Shown piece after piece: positions 1-7,389 of a DNA stretch of 13,005 nt (positions are counted from its first letter, which is position 1; every line of letters begins with the position of its first letter). The DNA lies in assembly GCA_012514835.1 (NCBI GenBank), contig JAAYZM010000415.1, forward strand, positions 1-13,005, read 5' to 3'. The translations under genes were made by a program, and so were the position numbers. The notes under the pieces were generated by a model that did no database searches, was not told where the DNA came from, and worked only from the letters and a program-made list of their open reading frames with translations. The DNA comes from Actinomycetales bacterium (GTDB lineage: Bacteria; Actinomycetota; Actinomycetes; Actinomycetales; Cellulomonadaceae).

Positions 1-294
1 CACGGCGCCCGCGGCCCACACCGCCCAGTCGAGCAACGACCACTCGAACCGCGTGCGGGACATGATCCCGACGCTCTGCCCGGGCTCGACGCCCTTCGCG
101 ACAAGTCCCTTCGCGACCGCGACCACGCGCGCGTCGAACTCGCGGGCCGTCACGGCGACCCACGGGCCGTCGGGATCGAGCTTGTGCTCCATGAGCGTCT
201 CGTCACCCTTCGCGGCGACGCGATCGGCAAGCAGGTGGTTCAAGTTGCGGGAGGGGTCCACCTCGACGGCGAGGGGTACCGAGATCTCGTCCAT
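1..294 (-). CDS. Long-chain fatty-acid--CoA ligase (AMP-binding enzyme), N-terminal 98 codons, cut by window edge
   Basis: Only the first 98 residues are present; the gene continues past the left edge. The protein begins MDEISVPLAVEVDPSRNLNH and contains a segment resembling the start of acyl-CoA synthetases: a tail that names the substrate-free lid region, then TAREFDARVVAVAKGL, GVEPGQSVGIMSRTRFEWS and LLDWAVWAAGAV, where the first nucleotide-binding-fold strand is formed. Full-length relatives are about 600 residues, so the AMP-binding P-loop and adenylation motifs lie outside the window. The family activates fatty acids with ATP and CoA for membrane lipid synthesis or beta-oxidation. The ATG at 294 is preceded by GGAG (303-300) with a 5-nt spacer. 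The position resembles M. tuberculosis fadD15 (Rv2187) near plsC, aroG and pknL, which supports the call. It is divergent from the glucokinase. Substrate chain length cannot be read from this fragment. Confidence 0.85.
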   Translation of the reverse strand, partial: MDEISVPLAVEVDPSRNLNHLLADRVAAKGDETLMEHKLDPDGPWVAVTAREFDARVVAVAKGLVAKGVEPGQSVGIMSRTRFEWSLLDWAVWAAGAV

Positions 295-426
295 GCTGAC
301 TCCATCGGCAGGCTAGGGGCGCGTGGCCTCAGGTTACACAGCGAGCCTGGGACTTTCGGGCCACGCGACCTCGGTAGTCTTCCCGGAGCGGCCGACGGGG
401 CCGGAAGCACTGCTCGAGGGTGGGAC
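295..426. promoter_or_regulatory. Divergent intergenic region between acyl-CoA ligase and glucokinase
   Basis: This 132-bp gap must hold promoters for both flanking genes. On the minus strand, TAACCT (336-331) fits the loose actinobacterial TANNNT -10 pattern and would give a leader of about 30 nt. A second candidate, TAGCCT (315-310), would start transcription inside the Shine-Dalgarno and is less likely. On the plus strand, TAGTCT (375-380) is a candidate -10 for the glucokinase. No convincing TTGACA-like -35 is visible for either gene. These are weak pattern matches only. Confidence 0.3.
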
Positions 427-1377
427 ATGTACGCGATCGGCGTGGACATCGGCGGGACCAAGATCGCCGCGGGTGTGGTGGACGAGGACGGCACGATCCT
501 CGCGAAGTCACGCAGGGCGACCGCGACGGCGGACTCCTCGAGCGTGGACCGCGGGGTCATCGAGGCCGTCCGCGAGCTGGCCGAGCAGTTCGAGATCGGC
601 GCCGTCGGGCTCGTGGCCCCCGGCTTCGTGTCCTCCGACCAGCGCACCGTGATGTTCACGCCGAACCTCCCGTGGCGCAACCACCCGCTGCGCGACAACG
701 TCGCCTCGGCGCTCGAGCTCGACGTGCCGATCGTCGTGGAGAACGACGCGAACGCGGCGGCGTGGGCGGAGTTCCGCTTCGGCGCGGGGCGCGGCGTGGA
801 CGACATGGTCCTCCTCACCATCGGGACAGGCCTGGGCTGCGGAGCCGTCGTGGACGGTGTCCTGCTGCGTGGGGCGTGGGGCATCGCGACCGAGGCCGGG
901 CACCTGCGCGTGGTCCCCAACGGCCACCAGTGCGGGTGCGGGCTGCGCGGCTGCTGGGAGCAGTACGCGAGCGGCAACGCCCTCGTGCGCAACGCGCGCG
1001 CGGCCATCGAGACCCGACCGGACGAGGCGACGGCCATCCTCGACCGCTGCGACGGCGACGCGGCCTCGCTCAAGGGCCCCGCGGTCACGAAGGCCGCCCA
1101 GGCCGGCGACCCGCTCGCGATCGAGCTGCTCGCCGAGCTCGGGACATGGATCGGCGAGGGTTCGGCCGCGGTGGGGACCATCATCGACCCCGCGCTCATC
1201 GTGATCGGTGGCGGCGTCGCGGCGGCGGGCGACCTGCTGCTCGAGCCCGCGCGCGCAGGCTTCCTGAGCCAGCTGTCCGGTCGCGGGCACCGTCCCGTCG
1301 CGTCGATCGAGCTCGCCTCGATGGGCAACGACGCCGGTCTTGTGGGTGCGGCCGACCTCGCACGGACCGCCGTCTGA
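427..1377 (+). CDS. glk: ROK-family glucokinase
   Basis: This 316-residue cytoplasmic enzyme very probably phosphorylates glucose to glucose-6-phosphate with ATP. Motifs in order: the phosphate-binding DIGGTK near residues 7-12; ENDANAAAWAE with the presumed catalytic base Asp107; the substrate-binding EAGH at 156-159; and the ROK zinc signature CGCGLRGCWE (Cys169, Cys171, Cys176) with His159 as the fourth likely ligand. The absence of an N-terminal helix-turn-helix marks it as a kinase, not a ROK repressor. Length matches actinobacterial GlkA proteins (about 317 residues). The ATG at 427 is preceded by a GAGGG-type Shine-Dalgarno (415-419); longer upstream readings in this frame have no support. 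It ends 13 nt from the stop of the convergent membrane-protein gene. The upper-glycolysis phosphofructokinase is about 1.4 kb downstream. Another ROK sugar kinase specificity is possible but less likely. Confidence 0.92.
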   Translation: MYAIGVDIGGTKIAAGVVDEDGTILAKSRRATATADSSSVDRGVIEAVRELAEQFEIGAVGLVAPGFVSSDQRTVMFTPNLPWRNHPLRDNVASALELDVPIVVENDANAAAWAEFRFGAGRGVDDMVLLTIGTGLGCGAVVDGVLLRGAWGIATEAGHLRVVPNGHQCGCGLRGCWEQYASGNALVRNARAAIETRPDEATAILDRCDGDAASLKGPAVTKAAQAGDPLAIELLAELGTWIGEGSAAVGTIIDPALIVIGGGVAAAGDLLLEPARAGFLSQLSGRGHRPVASIELASMGNDAGLVGAADLARTAV

Positions 1378-1390
1378 CTCCTCGGACCCG

Positions 1391-1900
1391 CTAGACCACG
1401 GCCCCCGAGTCGTGGTCGTCCGGGTCGCGCCGCGCCGGCATGCGCCACAGCAGCACCGCGATGCCCGCGAGGCACACGATGCCGCCCGCCTGGAAGATCA
1501 CGGTGGGCGCCGTGCGCCACACGAGGAACAGCACGAAGCACAGCGCGGGGATGCCGGCCGCGGCGAGCCACGCCATCGTCACGAGCGGGTCGTTGCCCAT
1601 GACGGGCCCCGGGTCCGGCGGCACGAACGCGTCGAGCTCGTCGACCTCGCCCTCGGCGTCGTCCATCTGTGCCGTCGCGTCCCAGTCGCGAGGGCCGACG
1701 GCGACCCACGGCGCGACGGGGTAGGTTAGCCCGGGTCCGTGAGTCGCACCCGGCTCGTCGTCGTCGGCCCTGCTCGGCTCGGGCTCGTCCCCTGGTGGGA
1801 GGCCCTCGACGTCGTCGAGGGACGCGACGAGCTCGGCGAAACGGGCGTCGACGTCGTCGGCGTCGTCGTTCCGGTCGCGGTCCGCAGCACCTGGGCTCAT
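1391..1900 (-). CDS. Small hypothetical membrane protein with acidic N-terminus and two transmembrane helices
   Basis: I do not recognise a family. The 169-residue protein has a long, strongly acidic, probably disordered and cytoplasmic N-terminal half (residues 1-100, many Asp/Glu, with a PVAPWVAVGPRDW patch near 61-73). Two hydrophobic helices follow at about 106-128 and 133-152, separated by a short RTAPT loop, and the protein ends in a charged Arg/Asp-rich tail. No signal peptide is seen. The open frame reaches 1945, but the ATG at 1900 is preferred: it lies 7 nt after a TAGAGT -10 hexamer, consistent with a leaderless mRNA, and no good Shine-Dalgarno exists. It converges on the glucokinase and is divergent from the acyltransferase. 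High-GC codon usage and the acidic-then-hydrophobic profile support real coding. Function is unknown. Confidence 0.75.
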   Translation of the reverse strand: MSPGAADRDRNDDADDVDARFAELVASLDDVEGLPPGDEPEPSRADDDEPGATHGPGLTYPVAPWVAVGPRDWDATAQMDDAEGEVDELDAFVPPDPGPVMGNDPLVTMAWLAAAGIPALCFVLFLVWRTAPTVIFQAGGIVCLAGIAVLLWRMPARRDPDDHDSGAVV

Positions 1901-1907
1901 GAGGTTC

Positions 1908-1917
1908 ACTCTAGAGT
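1908..1917. promoter_or_regulatory. Overlapping divergent -10 elements in palindrome CTCTAGAG
   Basis: The sequence ACTCTAGAGT reads TAGAGT on both strands (plus 1912-1917, minus 1913-1908). On the minus strand it is 7 nt from the ATG of the membrane-protein gene, a leaderless arrangement. On the plus strand it would start transcription around 1924 and leave a leader of about 50 nt with a Shine-Dalgarno for the acyltransferase. No -35 consensus is visible on either side, so this is inferred from the -10 pattern and geometry. Confidence 0.45.
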
Positions 1918-1963
1918 CGACGTGGCGGCGTACGAGCCCGAGCACGAACGCACGAGCTCTGTC

Positions 1964-1970
1964 GAGGAGG
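1964..1970 (+). promoter_or_regulatory. Shine-Dalgarno GAGGAGG deciding a TTG start
   Basis: GAGGAGG ends 4 nt before the TTG at 1975. The first in-frame ATG (1990) is 19 nt away, too far for this site, so the TTG is the better start for the acyltransferase. Confidence 0.7.
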
Positions 1971-1974
1971 CAGG

Positions 1975-2769
1975 TTGTTCTACTGGCTGATGAAGTGGGT
2001 CCTCGTGGGCCCGCTCCTGCGCCTCGTCTACCGACCGTGGGCGCGGGGCAAGGAGAACGTGCCCGCCGAGGGCGGCGCGATCCTCGCCAGCAACCACCTC
2101 GCGGTCATCGACTCGTTCTTCCTCCCGCTCGTGCTCGAGCGCGAGGTCGTGTTCATCGGCAAGGCCGAGTACTTCGCGGGCAAGGGGCTCAAGGGGCGCA
2201 TCCAGGCGGGCTTCTTCCGTGGTGTGGGCACGATCCCGGTGGACCGCTCGGGCGGCAAGGCGAGCGAGGCGGCGCTGCGCACGGGTCTCGCGCGGCTCGA
2301 GGAGGGCAAGCTCTTCGGCATCTACCCCGAGGGCACCCGCAGCCCGGACGGACGGCTGTACCGCGGCAAGACGGGCGTGGCGCGGCTCGCGATCGAGTCT
2401 GGCGCCCCCGTGATCCCCGTCGCGATGGTCGGCACGGACGTCGCGCAGCCGATCGGGCGGCGCATCCCCAAGCTCATGCGCATCGGCGTCGTGTTCGGCG
2501 AGCCGCTGGACTTCTCCCGGTACCGGGGCATGGAGTCCGACCGCTTCATCCTGCGCTCCGTCACGGACGAGATCATGTACGCGCTCATGAGCCTGTCCGG
2601 CCAGGAGTACGTCGACGTCTACGCCGCGACGCAGAAGGCCCGTCTCGCCGCTGGTCGCACCGAGCCTTCCGGGGCGACGGGGGAGGGGCCGACGGCGGCT
2701 CCCGGCGGCCGCGAGAACCCCGGGTCCCAGGTTCCGGTCCCGCCGGAGGACGACCCCGCGGGTCAGTAG
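1975..2769 (+). CDS. plsC: 1-acyl-sn-glycerol-3-phosphate acyltransferase (PlsC family)
   Basis: This 264-residue, probably membrane-associated enzyme is expected to transfer an acyl group to lysophosphatidic acid to form phosphatidic acid. Conserved PlsC blocks are visible: block I SNHLAVIDSFF with the HX4D pair His41/Asp46; block II around IPVDR (87-91); block III FGIYPEGTRSPDG with Glu119-Gly-Thr-Arg122; and block IV APVIPVAMVGTD (144-155). The N-terminus (FYWLMKWVLVGPLLRLVY) is amphipathic or hydrophobic and probably anchors the protein. The last 40 or so residues are Pro/Gly-rich and probably disordered. The TTG start is chosen from its Shine-Dalgarno. It resembles M. tuberculosis Rv2182c by position as well as motifs. 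The phosphofructokinase follows after 37 nt, so co-transcription is plausible. The exact acceptor is not determined by sequence. Confidence 0.93.
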   Translation: MFYWLMKWVLVGPLLRLVYRPWARGKENVPAEGGAILASNHLAVIDSFFLPLVLEREVVFIGKAEYFAGKGLKGRIQAGFFRGVGTIPVDRSGGKASEAALRTGLARLEEGKLFGIYPEGTRSPDGRLYRGKTGVARLAIESGAPVIPVAMVGTDVAQPIGRRIPKLMRIGVVFGEPLDFSRYRGMESDRFILRSVTDEIMYALMSLSGQEYVDVYAATQKARLAAGRTEPSGATGEGPTAAPGGRENPGSQVPVPPEDDPAGQ

Positions 2770-2806
2770 ACTTCTCCCAGACTCCCCACCTACGAGAGGT
2801 TGACCC

Positions 2807-4021
2807 ATGTCTGTGCGTCGCGTCGCGCTGCTCACCGCCGGCGGCTTTGCCCCGTGCCTGTCCTCCGCCGTCGGAGGCCTCATCGAGCGCTACACGGAGA
2901 TCGCCCCCGAGGTCGAGATCATCGCCTACCAGCACGGCTACCACGGCCTGCTGCGCGGCGACAAGATCGTGGTGGACGACGAAGCACGCCGCCGCGCGGG
3001 CATCCTGCACCGCTTCGGTGGCTCGCCCATCGGCAACTCGCGCGTCAAGCTGACCAACGCGGCGGACTGCCTCGCGAAGGGTCTCATCACGGAGGGGCAG
3101 AACCCCCTCGAGGTCGCGGCCGAGCGGCTCAAGGCGGACGGCGTCGACGTGCTCCACACGATCGGTGGCGACGACACGAACACCACGGCTGCCGACCTCG
3201 CGGCGTACCTCGAGGACAACGGCTACCACCTGTCCGTCGTCGGTCTGCCCAAGACGATCGACAACGACGTGATCCCGATCAAGCAGTCGCTCGGTGCATG
3301 GACGGCGGCCGAGGAGGCCGCGGGCTTCGCCGCGAACGTGATCGGCGAGCACCGCTCCGGGCCGCGCATGCTCATCGTGCACGAGGTCATGGGCCGGCAC
3401 TGCGGATGGCTCACGGCCGCCGCCGCGGTCGAGTACCGCAAGTGGCTCGACCAGCAGGAGTGGGTCCCGAGCCTCGGCCTCACGCGCGAGCGCTGGGACG
3501 TGCACGCCGTCTTCGTCCCCGAGCTCCCGCTCGACATCGAGGGTGAGGCGGCGCGCCTGCGCGGCGTCATGGACGAGATCGGCAACGTCAACATCTTCCT
3601 GTCCGAGGGTGCGGGCATGCACGAGATCGTCGCGCAGCTCGAGGCCGAGGGGACCGAGGTCCAGCGCGACCCGTTCGGGCACGTCAAGCTCGACACGATC
3701 AACCCGGGCCAGTGGTTCGCGAAGCAGTTCGCGGCGCGGCTCGGGGCCGAGAAGGTCATGGTGCAGAAGTCCGGCTACTACTCGCGCGCCGCGGCCGCGA
3801 ACGCCGAGGACCTGCGCCTCATCAAGTCGATGACGGACCTCGCGGTCCAGGTCGCGCTCGAGGGCGGCTCGGGCGTGATCGGTCACGACGAGGAGGCGGG
3901 CGACGTGCTGCGCGCGATCGAGTTCCCGCGCATCGCGGGCGGCAAGGCCTTCGACACGAGCGTGCCGTGGTTCGGCGAGCTGCTCGCGGGCATCGGCCAG
4001 ACCCCGACGGCCACCCGGTGA
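2807..4021 (+). CDS. pfp: 6-phosphofructokinase, PPi-dependent type
   Basis: This 404-residue cytoplasmic enzyme interconverts fructose-6-phosphate and fructose-1,6-bisphosphate. The phosphofructokinase fold is clear: LLTAGGFAPCLSSAVGG at the N-terminus, IGGDDTNTTAADL (119-131), LPKTIDNDV (146-154) with catalytic base Asp151, and MGRHCGWLTA in the middle. Two positions separate ATP from PPi enzymes: the second Asp of GGDD (Asp123, Gly in E. coli PfkA) and the Lys of PKTIDND (Lys148, Gly in PfkA). Both are of the PPi type here, so the reaction is probably reversible and PPi-using. The enzyme is longer than PfkA (about 320 residues), matching the long PPi-type clade. The ATG at 2807 has GAGAGG (2794-2799) upstream with a 7-nt gap. 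The stop overlaps the start of DAHP synthase. Biochemical donor preference still needs assay, since some enzymes with these residues accept other donors. Confidence 0.9.
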   Translation: MSVRRVALLTAGGFAPCLSSAVGGLIERYTEIAPEVEIIAYQHGYHGLLRGDKIVVDDEARRRAGILHRFGGSPIGNSRVKLTNAADCLAKGLITEGQNPLEVAAERLKADGVDVLHTIGGDDTNTTAADLAAYLEDNGYHLSVVGLPKTIDNDVIPIKQSLGAWTAAEEAAGFAANVIGEHRSGPRMLIVHEVMGRHCGWLTAAAAVEYRKWLDQQEWVPSLGLTRERWDVHAVFVPELPLDIEGEAARLRGVMDEIGNVNIFLSEGAGMHEIVAQLEAEGTEVQRDPFGHVKLDTINPGQWFAKQFAARLGAEKVMVQKSGYYSRAAAANAEDLRLIKSMTDLAVQVALEGGSGVIGHDEEAGDVLRAIEFPRIAGGKAFDTSVPWFGELLAGIGQTPTATR

Positions 4022-5373
4022 GCATCGAGGCGACCCCCGAGCTGCTCGAAGGCCTCGAGCACTGGCGCACGCTCGAGCCCGCCCAGCAGCCGGTGTGGCC
4101 GGACGAGGCGAAGCTCGTGGCGGTCACGGAACGTCTCGCTGGCCTGCCGCCGCTCGTCTTCGCGGGTGAGGCGGACGTCCTCACGGACAGGCTCGCCGCC
4201 GCGGGCCGTGGCGAGGCGTTCGTGCTCCAGGGCGGCGACTGCGCCGAGACCTTCGCCGAGGCCACGGCGGACAACATCCGCAACAAGATCAAGACGATCC
4301 TGCAGATGGCGGTGGTGCTCACGCACGGCGCGAGCCTGCCGGTCATCAAGCTCGGGCGCATGGCGGGGCAGTACGCGAAGCCGCGCAGCTCAGGCACCGA
4401 GACGCGGGACGGCGTGACGCTGCCCGCGTTCCGGGGCGACATCATCAACGGGCACCCGTTCACGGAGGAGGCCCGGACCCCGGACCCCGAGCGGCTCCTC
4501 GAGGCGTATCACACGTCCGCCTCGACGCTGAACCTCATCCGCGCGTTCACGATGGGCGGCTTCGCCGACCTGCGCCGGGTGCACGAGTGGAACCGGGGCT
4601 TCCTCGCGAACAACCCGGCCTACTCCCGTTATGAGACGACCGCTGCGGAGATCGACCGTGCGATCCGCTTCATGGCGGCGTGCGGCGCGGACTTCGAGGC
4701 GCTGCGCACCGTCGAGTTCTTCTCGAGCCACGAGGCGCTCCTGCTCGACTACGAGCGGCCCCTCACGCGGATCGACTCGCGCACGGGGCTCGCGTACGAC
4801 TGCTCGGCGCACTTCGTGTGGATCGGGGAGCGGACCAGGCAGCTCGACGGCGCCCACGTGGACTTCCTGTCGCGCGTACGCAACCCGATCGGCGTGAAGC
4901 TCGGGCCCACGACGACGGCCGACGACGCGCGCGCGCTCATGGACAAGCTCAACCCCGCCGGGGCCCCCGGGCGCCTGACCTTCATCACGCGCATGGGCGC
5001 GGGACAGATCCGCGACCTGCTTCCGCCGCTCCTCGAGAAGGTCGCGGCGCACGGCAGCCCCGTGACGTGGGTGTGCGACCCGATGCACGGCAACACCATC
5101 ACGTCCTCGAACGGTTACAAGACGCGTCGGCTGAGCGACGTGCTCGACGAGGTCGCGGGGTTCTTCGAGGCGCACCGCTCCGCCGGGACCATCCCGGGCG
5201 GCGTGCACGTCGAGCTCACGGGTGGGGACGTCACCGAGGTTCTCGGCGGCTCCGAGCACATCGACGATGCTGCCCTCGCGCGGCGCTACGAGACCCTCGT
5301 GGACCCGCGCCTGAACCACCAGCAGTCGCTCGAGCTCGCGTTCCAGGTCGCGGACATGCTGCGGGGCGCCTGA
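4018..5373 (+). CDS. aroG: Class II 3-deoxy-D-arabino-heptulosonate 7-phosphate (DAHP) synthase
   Basis: This 451-residue cytoplasmic enzyme catalyses the first step of the shikimate pathway, joining phosphoenolpyruvate and erythrose-4-phosphate. Signatures include VLQGGDCAETFAE, GRMAGQYAKPRSS, GDIINGHPFTEEAR, EFFSSHEALLLDYE, VRNPIGVKLGPTT, VCDPMHGNTI and VHVELTGGDVTEVLGG. The expected metal ligands are Cys75, His357, Glu399 and Asp429. Each is offset by exactly 12 from the M. tuberculosis residues I recall (87, 369, 411, 441), implying a gap-free match with a shorter N-terminus. Length (about 460 in that relative) agrees. The start is GTG in a GTGA overlap with the phosphofructokinase stop. 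No clear Shine-Dalgarno is seen, so translational coupling is likely. The long plant/actinobacterial form is normally feedback-inhibited by aromatic amino acids; whether this one is cannot be read here. The stop lies 4 nt from the convergent kinase stop. Confidence 0.96.
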   Translation: MSIEATPELLEGLEHWRTLEPAQQPVWPDEAKLVAVTERLAGLPPLVFAGEADVLTDRLAAAGRGEAFVLQGGDCAETFAEATADNIRNKIKTILQMAVVLTHGASLPVIKLGRMAGQYAKPRSSGTETRDGVTLPAFRGDIINGHPFTEEARTPDPERLLEAYHTSASTLNLIRAFTMGGFADLRRVHEWNRGFLANNPAYSRYETTAAEIDRAIRFMAACGADFEALRTVEFFSSHEALLLDYERPLTRIDSRTGLAYDCSAHFVWIGERTRQLDGAHVDFLSRVRNPIGVKLGPTTTADDARALMDKLNPAGAPGRLTFITRMGAGQIRDLLPPLLEKVAAHGSPVTWVCDPMHGNTITSSNGYKTRRLSDVLDEVAGFFEAHRSAGTIPGGVHVELTGGDVTEVLGGSEHIDDAALARRYETLVDPRLNHQQSLELAFQVADMLRGA

Positions 5374-5377
5374 CCGG

Positions 5378-7354
5378 CTAGACGACCTTCAGGACCACGA
5401 CGGTCCCCTTGACGACCTTCGTGCCAGGCTCGACGCTCTGCGAGTGGACCGTCCCGAAGATCCCGCCCAGGACGTTCTCGCGCTCGGGGACCATGCCCAG
5501 CTCCGTGAGGATCTGTGCGGCCTCGGCGTACTGCTTGCCCTGGAGGTCGGGGATCTCGAACTTCTCGGGGCCCTTGCTGAGGATCACGGTGACGACGTCG
5601 GTACGGTGTCCTTCGCTCCCGGCCTCGGGCGTCTGCGAGATCACGCGGCCCTTCTCGACCGTGTCCGAGTACTGGCTCTTGCCCTTCTCGTACACGAGGC
5701 CGACGCGCTCGAGGTCCGCCTGCGCCTGCTCCTTGGTCGCGCCCACCACGGAGATGATGGTCAGGGGAGCGGGCCCGTCGGAGACGGTGAGGACGAACTC
5801 GGTGCCGACCTCGTAGGTCTCCTCACCGGACGGTGAGAGCGCCATGACCTCACCGGCAGGGACCTCGTCGTCGTACGTGGTCTCGTGCGGGGCGAGCGTG
5901 AACCCGGCGCGCCGCAGCGCCGCCGTGGCTTCCTCGAGGGTGGCCCCGACCAGGTCGGGCGGAACCTCGCGCATGTCGGGGCCCTTGGAGACCGTGACCA
6001 CGACGGTCCCTCCGCGAGCGATCTGGCCGTTGGCCACAGGGCTCGTCTCGATGACCTCCCCGACGGGCTCGTGGGAGAACGCCTCACCGATCGTGTGCCC
6101 GAGGTCCGCCTTGCTGAGGACCGTGACCGCCCGGTCCCTGTCGAGACCCACGACGTCGGGCACCTCGGTGAAGGACCCGGGACCGTGGTTCACGAACCAC
6201 CACGCGCCTGCGGCGACGGCCGCGAGGAGCACGAGCACCACCGCCGTGCCCCACCAGCGGCGACGGCGTCGCGCACGCTGCGCCTCGAACCGCTCGAGCT
6301 CGGCCTGGTGCTCGGGGTCGAGCACGCCGACGCCGATGGGCAGGGCGACCGTGGACCCCGTCTCGTTCATGTCGAGGTGGGTGGTCTCGAGGTCGTCAGG
6401 CGAGGGGGGCGTCGCGGGGTCCTCGCCCGAGGGGATCGCGGTGGCCGGGTGCAGCGTGATCGTGGGCTCGACCTCGGCGGCACGCTCGAGGGTCTCGGGG
6501 TCGAGGGTCGCGCGCGTGCGGCGGACGAGCTCGAGCGCGGCGGCCGCGTCGTTCGGGCGGTCGTCGGGGTTGCGTGCGGCGAGCGCGTGGACCAGGTCGT
6601 CCATCTCCTGGGGGAGCCAGTCCACGGAGTCCGACGGTGCCGGGATGTCGTTCGAGACGTGCTGGAACGCGACCTGGACCGGGGTCTCGCCCGTGAACGG
6701 CTGGCGGCCCGTGATCATCTCGTAGAGCAGGATCCCGCACGCGTACACATCGGTGCGCGGGTCACTGATGCCGCGGGAGACGAGCTCGGGGCCCAGGTAG
6801 GCGACGGTGCCGAGCACGGTGCCCGTCGTCGTCGCCGTGACCTCCGTGACGGCGCGCGCGAGCCCGAAGTCGGCGACCTTGGTGCGGCCGTCGCTCGCGA
6901 GCAGCACGTTCTCGGGCTTGATGTCGCGGTGCACGAGGCCGTGCCGGTGGGCGGCGGCCAGGGCGTCGAGAACGCTCTCGATCACGGTGAGGGCCTCGTC
7001 GAGGCTCAGCGCACCGGCTTCCGCGAGGCGGCGGCGCAGCGTGATGCCCTCGACGTACTCCATCGTCAGGTAGGAGACGTCCCCGTCCACGCCCTGGTCG
7101 TACACCCCGACGAGCCCGGCGTGCGTGAGCCGGGCGGCCGAGCGGGCCTCGCGGCGGAAGCGGGCGATGAAGTCCGAGCCGTCCGCGCCGTCGGCGAGGT
7201 GGGCGTGCATGACCTTGAGGGCGACCTCGCGGTCCAGCCGTCGGTCGACGGCGAGATACACGGTCGCCATGCCTCCCCGGGCGATCCGGGAGAGCACCTC
7301 GTAGCGCCCGTCGACGACCGTGCCGACGAGCGGATCAGTGATCGTCCTTCCCAC
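5378..7354 (-). CDS. pknL: PASTA-domain Ser/Thr protein kinase in the PknL position
   Basis: This 658-residue transmembrane kinase has a cytoplasmic catalytic domain (about 16-280): glycine-rich loop RIARGGMATVY (23-33), ATP-anchoring Lys47, catalytic loop HRDIKPEN (Asp144), DFG at 162-164 and a Thr-rich activation loop with Thr173, 175, 176 and 177. The usual APE triplet reads GPE (188-190). An acidic juxtamembrane linker rich in Thr/Pro follows, then a basic ARRRRR stretch and one helix at about 367-388. Four extracellular PASTA repeats occupy about 397-459, 460-528, 529-596 and 597-658. PASTA domains typically sense muropeptides or lipid II. M. tuberculosis PknL, encoded beside the same neighbours, lacks PASTA repeats, while corynebacterial PknL is reported to have them. 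The GTG start at 7354 follows TAGGAT by 6 nt, suggesting a leaderless transcript from its own promoter besides read-through from the LysM gene 35 nt upstream. PknL is favoured over PknB from gene context, since no pbp/rodA/fha cluster is adjacent. Confidence 0.92.
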   Translation of the reverse strand: MGRTITDPLVGTVVDGRYEVLSRIARGGMATVYLAVDRRLDREVALKVMHAHLADGADGSDFIARFRREARSAARLTHAGLVGVYDQGVDGDVSYLTMEYVEGITLRRRLAEAGALSLDEALTVIESVLDALAAAHRHGLVHRDIKPENVLLASDGRTKVADFGLARAVTEVTATTTGTVLGTVAYLGPELVSRGISDPRTDVYACGILLYEMITGRQPFTGETPVQVAFQHVSNDIPAPSDSVDWLPQEMDDLVHALAARNPDDRPNDAAAALELVRRTRATLDPETLERAAEVEPTITLHPATAIPSGEDPATPPSPDDLETTHLDMNETGSTVALPIGVGVLDPEHQAELERFEAQRARRRRRWWGTAVVLVLLAAVAAGAWWFVNHGPGSFTEVPDVVGLDRDRAVTVLSKADLGHTIGEAFSHEPVGEVIETSPVANGQIARGGTVVVTVSKGPDMREVPPDLVGATLEEATAALRRAGFTLAPHETTYDDEVPAGEVMALSPSGEETYEVGTEFVLTVSDGPAPLTIISVVGATKEQAQADLERVGLVYEKGKSQYSDTVEKGRVISQTPEAGSEGHRTDVVTVILSKGPEKFEIPDLQGKQYAEAAQILTELGMVPERENVLGGIFGTVHSQSVEPGTKVVKGTVVVLKVV

Positions 7355-7360
7355 AGGGCG

Positions 7361-7366
7361 ATCCTA
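7361..7366 (-). promoter_or_regulatory. Candidate -10 (TAGGAT) for a leaderless kinase transcript
   Basis: On the minus strand TAGGAT is followed by 6 nt and then the GTG of the kinase gene, the classic leaderless geometry. AGGA within it could act as a weak Shine-Dalgarno, so read-through translation is also possible. No good -35 is seen at 16-18 nt. Confidence 0.5.
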
Positions 7367-7389
7367 CGGCGCGAAGCGGCGGATTCCGG

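Noticed and set aside
2585..3886. Long minus-strand open frame (433 codons) opposite the phosphofructokinase
   Set aside because: It is an antisense shadow; the sense frame has full phosphofructokinase motifs and a Shine-Dalgarno.
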